Made by a program: the position numbers and the translations under genes. Positions 1 to 5,123 of a stretch of 5,123 nucleotides of DNA are shown piece after piece. Position 1 is the first letter of the stretch. Every line of letters starts with the position of its first letter. The stretch is from Gemmatimonadota bacterium. GTDB taxonomy: Bacteria; Latescibacterota; UBA2968; UBA8231. Location: assembly GCA_026706505.1 (NCBI GenBank), contig JAPOYQ010000629.1, forward strand, positions 1 through 5,123, in the 5' to 3' direction. Below the pieces are notes generated by a model, which searched no databases, had not been told where the DNA came from, and saw only the letters and a list, made by a program, of their open reading frames with translations.

Positions 1-946
1 CTTCTGGTCGTCGCCCTACGAGTTTGCCGCCGGCCTGCGCAACCCCAACCAGCCCGCCAGCGCTTGGCAGGACGGGAGCCTGCTTTTGTCGCCCGGTCCC
101 AGCCGATACATCCAAATCGCCATCAAGCTGTTCGCCAATCTCAATGCGGCCCCTCGCCTCGACCAACTGACTCTGCAGTTGAGTGAAACCCTGTCGGCGC
201 AGGCGCTCGTCGGCGAGATCTGGCCGATTGAGGTCAACTCCTTTGAACCCACGCCCTTTACCTATGTGGTCTTGCCTACCCTCAACGACGACAACGCCGG
301 CTTTGACCGGTTGGAAATCCTCACCCACGTCCAAGCCCACGCCGTGCGCGCCGTGCGCATCGATGGCCAGCCGGTCGATCTGGATGCGTTCGTCCCCCAC
401 CTGCTTGATGACCGTCTGATTGTGTCCTTCCCGCCGCTGACGGGCAGCGCCGACAACTTCAAACAGGTCGAGGTCGATTTTGACGTGCCGGTGCTGCGCT
501 TTGGCACCGAGTTCAGCGGGTGGGTGTTCAACAGCACCGATCCGGATCAGATCCGCCAGCGGATTGACCCGGGCAACGCCACGTACCGCTTTGCCGGCGA
601 CTTGCTGGCGGTCAACACGCCGGTAGGGGGTGATCTGCTGGTGGATGTGCAGGTACCCGAGGTATTTACGCCCAACGGCGATGGGATCAACGAGGTTTTG
701 ACCATCACCTACAAGCTGCGCGAGGTCACAGTCGAGAGGGCGGTACAGGTACGCATCTACGACTTGGCGGGTCGGCTGGTGGCGCACCTGCCCGTGTTCA
801 AGGCGCGCAGTGGGGCCTTTATCCAAGAGTGGGATGGCCGCGACGAGCAGGACGCGTTGGTTCAGCCCGGCACCTATGTCTACGAATTGACCCTCGATTC
901 CGAGGAGCAGCACACCCAACAGGGCGTCTTTGCCGTTGCCTATTGA
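1..946 (+). repeat. Tandem gene duplication, left copy (partner 2271-3216)
   Basis: The window opens inside a direct repeat whose partner starts at 2271, an offset of exactly 2270 bp. All 946 bases align with no insertion or deletion, and by hand count about 82 bases differ. Both copies end at their stop codons (TGA here, TAG in the partner), and similarity is not evident in the sequence after them. The 2270-bp period equals one gene (2157 bp) plus the 113-bp gap, as expected for a head-to-tail array. The left border is outside the window. Confidence 0.95.
2..946 (+). CDS. Exported discoidin/FlgD-Ig-type protein, C-terminal part (5' end outside window)
   Basis: The reading frame is open from base 2 and ends at TGA 944-946, giving 314 residues with no start in the window. 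A TTG at 86 is in frame, but the sequence before it (FWSSPYEFAAGLRNP) matches the downstream paralogue at residues 405-419, so 86 is not the start. The visible part matches residues 405-718 of the gene at 1060-3216 without gaps: 24 replacements, about 92% identity. It holds the all-beta middle region (with EIWPIEVNSFEPTPFTYV) and the C-terminal module with FTPNGDGINE, a VRIYDLAGRLV strand, a WDGRD turn and PGTYVYEL. These are hallmarks of gliding-motility C-terminal (CHU_C) and FlgD-like Ig domains of exported proteins. No cysteine is present in this part. Inference: if the duplication covers the whole gene, the start lies about 1.2 kb left of the window and the protein is about 718 residues with a signal peptide. 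The exact function, such as adhesion, glycan binding or scaffolding, is unknown. Confidence 0.88.
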   Translation, partial: FWSSPYEFAAGLRNPNQPASAWQDGSLLLSPGPSRYIQIAIKLFANLNAAPRLDQLTLQLSETLSAQALVGEIWPIEVNSFEPTPFTYVVLPTLNDDNAGFDRLEILTHVQAHAVRAVRIDGQPVDLDAFVPHLLDDRLIVSFPPLTGSADNFKQVEVDFDVPVLRFGTEFSGWVFNSTDPDQIRQRIDPGNATYRFAGDLLAVNTPVGGDLLVDVQVPEVFTPNGDGINEVLTITYKLREVTVERAVQVRIYDLAGRLVAHLPVFKARSGAFIQEWDGRDEQDALVQPGTYVYELTLDSEEQHTQQGVFAVAY

Positions 947-995
947 AATCTAAAACAGGGAAGAATTTTTGTTTCTAAACCGCTCAGTTCGGGTG

Positions 996-1001
996 TATAC
1001 T
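996..1001 (+). promoter_or_regulatory. Possible -10 element (TATACT) upstream of the second paralogue
   Basis: TATACT matches the sigma-70 -10 consensus at five of six bases and lies in the AT-richer part of the gap, 58 bp before the ATG at 1060. No convincing -35 was found: the hexamer at 17-bp spacing (TTCTAA, 973-978) is poor, and the better TTGTTT (969-974) is 21 bp away. If real, it would give the second copy its own promoter instead of relying on read-through from the first. This is a weak call. Confidence 0.25.
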
Positions 1002-1047
1002 TAATCCTTGAAACCTTTGAGTTGCACACTTGTACTGGTGAAGCAGC

Positions 1048-1054
1048 AAGGAGG
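1048..1054 (+). promoter_or_regulatory. Strong Shine-Dalgarno site fixing the start at 1060
   Basis: AAGGAGG lies five bases before the ATG at 1060 and is close to a perfect anti-SD complement. An in-frame TGA at 1039-1041 precedes it, and no ATG, GTG or TTG lies in frame between them. The ATG at 1060 is therefore the only start consistent with this ribosome binding site. Confidence 0.85.
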
Positions 1055-1059
1055 AAGTC

Positions 1060-3216
1060 ATGGCAGGCATCATGTTGCTCTGTTTTTGCGGCGTCTTGCT
1101 CGGTGCTGTACCCGTGTTGGGAGGGACGGAATACCGCTTAGGTGGGATTGATGGCAATCCCTGGCAGGCCATCCTGACCGGGGAAAGCGCCTACCATATC
1201 TTTGCTGCCGACGGCCAAGTCGAGCGCCAAGTAACGGTGGAGATTGCGCCCTTTGGGGCGGGGGCTGATACGCTGATCGACTTTTCCGGCACCTCAATCC
1301 AGCCCCGGTTCATTGATCCCAGTGTCAATATCGCCCGAGCCGATGTGGACGCCGGCAGAGCCACCATCCCCTTGCCCTATATCCCCGGCTCCAGAGTCCT
1401 CAACAACAATAGTTGCTGGTCCTGGGGCAACATGCAACCTTCGATCAAGCTAATGCTGGACGGCGATCCGACCACGGCCGCCTTCCGCACGTTTGTCCAG
1501 CGGGTCGGCTCGCCGCCAGGCGTGGGCTATGGCTGGAGCAATTCCGTGATATTCGATTTTGGAACTGGTGTCCCCATCAACCGCATCCGCTTCTATCCCC
1601 GCCTGAGTCAACGGCAAGACCGCCCATTAATCGAGACCATGCGCGCTCCCACCCCCGCCGTCGAAACCTTTGGCGAAGACAGCTTCCTCGAAAATTTCTT
1701 AGCCTGGTATGAGATCCGCATCGGCGATAATTCGATTGTCTTTGCCAATGACTCATGCAATGCCAACGACTACGGCAGAGGCGGAGATCGCAATACCAAC
1801 GTTGTGGCCACCAGCAAGCGGCGCACAGTCCTGGGGGACTTGACCTGGGTGCGCAATGGCGACCCCAGACTGACGGTACTGAAGACCACCCGCGAAAATC
1901 TCGACCCCGTCGTCGATATGCGCTTTCCCATCCGCTCGGTCCGCTGGCTTACCCTGCGCGCCTTCCCCCTGCGCGACTATGAAATCGCCGAATTTGAAAT
2001 CTACGGCGACGGCTACGTCCACGAGACGACCTACCTCACCCCTATCCTCGACTTCGGCCAAGCCGTCACCTGGGGCAAAATACGCTGGGAGGGCGACATG
2101 CCCGACGGTACCCGCATCGAGATTCGCACCCGCACCGGCCACACTCCCGATCCGCTGCTTTACTTTGCCCCCAATATCAATGACGAACTCGTATCCATCA
2201 CCCGCGCCCAATACGACGCAATCGATATCGCCGTTCAATTGCTGCCCATCTACGATGCCGACAACTGGAGCTTCTGGTCGTCGCCCTACGAGTTTGCCGC
2301 CGGCCTGCGCAACCCCAACCAGCCGGCTAACGCCTGGCAGGACGGCATGCTGCTGTCGTCGCCTGGCCCCAGCCGATACATCCAACTCGCCATCAAGCTC
2401 TTTGCCGACTTCCACGTGGCCCCGCGCCTGGACCAACTCACGCTGCAGTTGAGCGAAACCCTGTCGGCACAGGCGCTCGTCGGCGAGATCTGGCCGATTG
2501 AGGTCAACTCCTTTGAACCCACGCCCTTTACCTATGTGGTCTTGCCTACCCTCAACGACGACAACGCCGGCTTTGACCGGTTGGAAATCCTCACCCACGT
2601 CCAAGCCCACGCCGTGCGCACCGTGCGCATCGATGGCCAGCCGGTCGATCTGGATGCGTTCGTCCCGCACCTGCTCGACGATCGCCTGATTGTATCCTTC
2701 CCGCCGCTGACGGGCAGCGCCGACAACTTCAAGCAGGTCGAGGTCGACTTTGAGGTGCCGGTGCTGCGCTTTGGCACCGAGTTCAGTGGGTGGGTGTTCA
2801 ACAGCACCGATCCGGATCAGATCCGCCAGCGGATTGACCCAGGCAATGCTACGTTCCGCTTTGCCGGCGACTTGCTGGCGGTCAACACGCCGGTAGGGGG
2901 CGATCTGTTGGTGGATGTGCAGGTACCCCAAGTGTTCACCCCCAATGGCGATGGGATCAACGAGGTTTTGACCCTCACCTACAAGCTGCGCGAGGTCACC
3001 GCCGACCGGCCGGTGCAGGTGCGCATCTACGACTTGGCGGGTCGGCTGGTGGCGCACCTGCCGGTATTCAAGGCGCGCAGCGGGGTCTTCTCCCAGCAGT
3101 GGAACGGCCGCGACGGGCAAGACGCGTTGGTTCAGCCCGGCACTTATATCTACGAATTGACCCTCGATTCCGAGGAGCAATACACCCAACGCGGTGTCTT
3201 TGCCGTCGCTTACTAG
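1060..3216 (+). CDS. Exported discoidin-like protein with C-terminal FTPNGDGINE/FlgD-type Ig module
   Basis: This is a complete 718-residue gene from ATG 1060, after a strong AAGGAGG, to TAG 3214-3216. Residues 1-21 are a hydrophobic signal peptide with cleavage probably near VLGG-TEY; its n-region has no Lys or Arg, which is unusual. Residues about 128-318 look like an F5/8 type C (discoidin) fold: a LDGDPTTAAF opening, VIFDFGTGVPINRIRFYP, then WLTLRAFPLRDYEIAEFEIYG at the end. Only two cysteines remain after the signal peptide (C119, C233), both in or beside this domain, so a disulfide is possible. Residues about 325-440 form a beta-rich segment with ILDFG, WGKIRW and SPGPSRYIQ. Residues about 455-600 form a second all-beta region. 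Residues about 620-718 carry FTPNGDGINE (626-635), VRIYDLAGRLV, WNGRD and GTYIYEL, as in CHU_C or FlgD-like Ig domains that often end secreted or surface proteins of FCB bacteria. It lies 113 bp after a tandem paralogue in the same direction. The likely location is the cell surface or outside the cell. The discoidin fold suggests carbohydrate or surface binding. No catalytic motif was recognised, and the exact role is unknown. Confidence 0.88.
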   Translation: MAGIMLLCFCGVLLGAVPVLGGTEYRLGGIDGNPWQAILTGESAYHIFAADGQVERQVTVEIAPFGAGADTLIDFSGTSIQPRFIDPSVNIARADVDAGRATIPLPYIPGSRVLNNNSCWSWGNMQPSIKLMLDGDPTTAAFRTFVQRVGSPPGVGYGWSNSVIFDFGTGVPINRIRFYPRLSQRQDRPLIETMRAPTPAVETFGEDSFLENFLAWYEIRIGDNSIVFANDSCNANDYGRGGDRNTNVVATSKRRTVLGDLTWVRNGDPRLTVLKTTRENLDPVVDMRFPIRSVRWLTLRAFPLRDYEIAEFEIYGDGYVHETTYLTPILDFGQAVTWGKIRWEGDMPDGTRIEIRTRTGHTPDPLLYFAPNINDELVSITRAQYDAIDIAVQLLPIYDADNWSFWSSPYEFAAGLRNPNQPANAWQDGMLLSSPGPSRYIQLAIKLFADFHVAPRLDQLTLQLSETLSAQALVGEIWPIEVNSFEPTPFTYVVLPTLNDDNAGFDRLEILTHVQAHAVRTVRIDGQPVDLDAFVPHLLDDRLIVSFPPLTGSADNFKQVEVDFEVPVLRFGTEFSGWVFNSTDPDQIRQRIDPGNATFRFAGDLLAVNTPVGGDLLVDVQVPQVFTPNGDGINEVLTLTYKLREVTADRPVQVRIYDLAGRLVAHLPVFKARSGVFSQQWNGRDGQDALVQPGTYIYELTLDSEEQYTQRGVFAVAY
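2271..3216 (+). repeat. Tandem gene duplication, right copy (partner 1-946)
   Basis: This is the partner of the repeat at the left edge and covers codons 405-718 of the complete paralogue. Identity is mosaic: 2271-2324 is identical, 2325-2469 carries 26 differences in 145 bases, 2470-2619 is identical over 150 bases, and later parts diverge moderately, most densely in about 2929-3216. The bases left of 2271 cannot be compared because the other copy is cut by the window edge, so the duplication probably extends further upstream. Confidence 0.95.
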
Positions 3217-3333
3217 TCTCGCATCCCATTCCGTGTCGCCAAATTACCGCAGTACTTGCATAATGCGTTGCTGTATTTTGTGTCGGTTCGGTCGTCTTAG
3301 CTAGGTATGATGATTCCAAACGGTCTCTCAGGG
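3217..3333. other. Convergent intergenic region, no clear terminator
   Basis: The plus-strand paralogue and the minus-strand membrane-protein gene converge on this 117-bp gap. It is less GC-rich than the coding sequence around it. I looked on both strands for a GC-rich hairpin followed by a T-run and found none. The only inverted repeat noted is the short GCAT-A-ATGC palindrome around 3258-3266, too weak for a terminator. Termination here may be Rho-dependent or lie inside the opposing genes. No small gene is supported. Confidence 0.6.
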
Positions 3334-5123
3334 CTATCGCCGCTGCAATCGCGCCAACGCGCGCCGGGCTTTGGCATATTCCGGAGCCAAGCTCAGGGTC
3401 AGGCGGTAGAACTCAGCCGCCTTGTCGAATTGGCCCAAGTCGTTATACGCTGCCCCCAGATTAAAGGCGATCAAGTGATTGCCGGGCGCGGCTTTTAGCG
3501 CCATGGCAAAATAATCGACCGCCCGCTCCAACGCCCCTTGTCGAACCTCGATCAAGCCCAACTCATTGGCCGCCTGCGCCCGCACTTCGTCGCCACTTAG
3601 CGCCGCCACAAAGGCTTCCCGGGCCTGCTCTGTTGCCCCCATTCTCTTATAGACTCGTCCCAGAAATAGAAAAACCGCTGCGTCGGCCTTTGTTGCCAAA
3701 ACTCGGCGGTAATGCTCCACCGCTTGCCCGTATCGTCCCGTAGCCCGGTACAGAGCCGCCAAGTTGAGGTGCAGTCCCCGATCTTCGGGCGCTTGTGCCA
3801 AGGCCTGCCGATAAACTGCCTCGGCTTCGTCGTAGCGCTTCAGCGCCGCTAGCGCCGCGCCCAGATTGTGGCGGGCTCGCAGGTAATTTGGATCGAGTTG
3901 CACGGCTGTCCCAAAGGAGTGCACCGCAGCCGCATACTGTCCCTGTTGGGCTTGGCCGCGTCCCAAATCAAAGTGTATTTCCGCGTCGGCCAAAGGATCG
4001 GCCGGCCGCAGACCAGCGTTGGCGGCGATCCCCAGCAAGACGACCAAAGCCACACCGACCCCCAAAAGACGCCACTGTCGGGCCTGCCCCTGTTGCACCA
4101 GCCAGATCAGGGCGTATCCAGCAAAGAGCAGCAGCAGCGGCACCAAGGGCAAGCGATAGCGGCCGGTAATAAAAAAGAGCAGGAGCGAGGCGCTGTACGC
4201 GCCGGTGCAGAGCAGTAGCAAATTCGCCTGGAGTCGGTGCCGCCAGGCCAAGACCATACCCACAGCAGCCAAGGGCCCCAGCAGCCCAAAAGGAAAGGCA
4301 AAGTGGTGGATTTTCCACAGCAAGGCGCTCATCAGCCAGGAATAGGTGCGGGCGAAGTACACGTCTTGGTTGCGCTTGATCTCCTCGCCCCGCGCCAACA
4401 AAAACGCCTTGTACCCCAACAACCGCACAAAATCCCCAGGCGCACTGGCGATCCAGTCGCCGGCTTGTCGGTAGAAATAGGCCGACCGCTCGGCGTACCC
4501 CACATAGCCCGCTGCCATCGGCTGCTCCATTAAGCCCTCCCATTCCGGCCCTGGGCGAATCCCCACCAGACGGTCGTAATCGGGATGGTTGCCCAAGTAG
4601 AAATTTACTCCGCCGTTCCAAGACAAGGGGATGAACTCGCCACTGACCACCCAATTTCTCGCCGTCACCACGCCGACCACTGCACTAGCTGTCGCCGCAA
4701 ACAGCAGGCACCAGACCAGCTTGCTCCGCACGGCTCGCTCGGTGCTTTTCCAGTACCACAGACAGGCGCAAGGAGCCAACAGGGCCGCATTGGGCACGGC
4801 GACTATGGCCAAGCCTTGGACGAGGCCCGAGACTAGAGCCTGTCTCCGGCCCTGGTCGGGCTGGAGCAGGACCAAGAGCAACAAGAGATTGAGAAAAACG
4901 GCCAGCGCGGTAGGTAGCAACTCTCCCTCAAAATAGATAGAGGGTCCGTATAGACAGGCCATAGCCCCAGCCAAGAGACCGACTCGGGTGCCAAACACCT
5001 GCCGACCGATGCCAAACACCAAAGCACAAGAGGCCGCTCCCAAGAGGAACTGAATAAATCGGGGCGTCCAGAACAAGTCGCCGGAAACGGCGTCGATCAG
5101 GGCGAGAAATAAGGGGGATAGAG
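3334..5123 (-). CDS. GT39 (PMT/ArnT-like) membrane glycosyltransferase with six C-terminal TPRs (5' end outside window)
   Basis: The minus-strand frame is open from the window edge to TAG at 3334-3336, about 595 codons. A TTG at 5074-5076 could be read as a start, but the frame continues upstream as LSPLFLALIDAVSGDLF, which fits the usual GT39 sequence before a RFIQFLLGA helix, so the true start is beyond the window. Numbered from that TTG, hydrophobic segments lie near residues 8-28, 31-48, 52-71, 80-107, 118-140, 260-278, 283-303, 307-327 and 336-355. A hydrophilic loop at about 141-250 opens with RNWVVSGEFIPLSWNGG and NFYLGNHP, a pattern I associate with bacterial GT39 proteins. The acidic YFEGELL follows the second helix. 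Residues 365-567 form six TPR units of 32-35 residues, with a short capping helix after them. Family members transfer sugars from polyprenyl-phosphate donors to proteins or lipids at the outer face of the inner membrane. The TPRs probably bind a partner protein. The first extracytoplasmic loop, where catalytic Asp residues are expected, is not visible, so activity cannot be judged. The substrate is unknown, and an O-antigen-ligase-like role is a less likely alternative. Confidence 0.85.
   Translation of the reverse strand, partial: LSPLFLALIDAVSGDLFWTPRFIQFLLGAASCALVFGIGRQVFGTRVGLLAGAMACLYGPSIYFEGELLPTALAVFLNLLLLLVLLQPDQGRRQALVSGLVQGLAIVAVPNAALLAPCACLWYWKSTERAVRSKLVWCLLFAATASAVVGVVTARNWVVSGEFIPLSWNGGVNFYLGNHPDYDRLVGIRPGPEWEGLMEQPMAAGYVGYAERSAYFYRQAGDWIASAPGDFVRLLGYKAFLLARGEEIKRNQDVYFARTYSWLMSALLWKIHHFAFPFGLLGPLAAVGMVLAWRHRLQANLLLLCTGAYSASLLLFFITGRYRLPLVPLLLLFAGYALIWLVQQGQARQWRLLGVGVALVVLLGIAANAGLRPADPLADAEIHFDLGRGQAQQGQYAAAVHSFGTAVQLDPNYLRARHNLGAALAALKRYDEAEAVYRQALAQAPEDRGLHLNLAALYRATGRYGQAVEHYRRVLATKADAAVFLFLGRVYKRMGATEQAREAFVAALSGDEVRAQAANELGLIEVRQGALERAVDYFAMALKAAPGNHLIAFNLGAAYNDLGQFDKAAEFYRLTLSLAPEYAKARRALARLQRR

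Noticed and set aside
86..88. TTG as the start of the left exported protein
   Set aside because: The residues before it match the downstream paralogue, and no signal peptide follows it. The gene is cut by the window edge.
953..974. AAACA/TGTTT inverted repeat after the first stop as a terminator
   Set aside because: The stem is only five AT-rich base pairs with a 12-base loop and no T-run after it, too weak for an intrinsic terminator.
1753..3189. A 478-codon open frame on the minus strand, antisense to the complete exported protein
   Set aside because: It is codon-for-codon complementary to the sense frame and stays open only because that part of the sense gene lacks TTA, CTA and TCA codons. 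The sense strand has a good RBS, a signal peptide and recognisable domains; the antisense product has none.
3307..3498. Small plus-strand frame starting in the convergent gap
   Set aside because: It lies mostly antisense to the TPR coding sequence, has no clear RBS, and its translation looks like a shadow of the opposing gene.
3968..4654. A 228-codon minus-strand frame inside the GT39-TPR gene
   Set aside because: It is a shifted frame on the same strand as a well-supported membrane protein. No RBS or recognisable domain was seen, and open frames of this size are expected in GC-rich DNA.
5074..5076. TTG as the start codon of the minus-strand gene
   Set aside because: The frame stays open to the window edge, and the translation before the TTG (LSPLFLALIDAVSGD) fits the family pattern and continues the hydrophobic N-terminal region.

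Overview
The window is GC-rich, densely coded bacterial DNA with three protein genes. Two are incomplete because they run off the window edges. No RNA gene, mobile element or CRISPR array was seen. The architecture is a large exported discoidin-type protein with a C-terminal gliding-motility/FlgD-like Ig module, next to a GT39-type membrane protein carrying a TPR tail. This suggests a Gram-negative, environmental and probably uncultivated bacterium of the FCB group. Latescibacterota or a similar lineage is my best guess, by inference from protein style only.

Layout: positions 2-946 (+) hold the C-terminal 314 residues of an exported protein whose start lies left of the window. After a 113-bp gap, 1060-3216 (+) encodes a complete 718-residue paralogue. 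It has a signal peptide, a discoidin-like domain, an all-beta middle region and a C-terminal module with an FTPNGDGINE motif. The 946 bases visible in the first copy align without gaps to the last 946 bases of the second: by hand count about 82 nucleotide differences (about 91% identity) and 24 residue differences (about 92% identity). The two genes are therefore a tandem duplication. Differences are very unevenly spread, and one 150-bp block is perfectly identical, which points to gene conversion or partial homogenisation.

A 117-bp convergent intergenic region (3217-3333) separates this pair from a minus-strand gene (3334 to beyond 5123). That gene encodes a polytopic membrane protein resembling glycosyltransferase family 39 (PMT/ArnT-like), fused to six C-terminal TPR repeats. 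Its N-terminus, including the expected catalytic loop, lies beyond the right edge.

The two paralogues probably act outside the cytoplasm, at the cell surface or secreted. The membrane protein probably moves sugars from a lipid-linked donor, or builds envelope glycans. It is transcribed towards the pair, so it is not in their operon, and any functional link is speculative.
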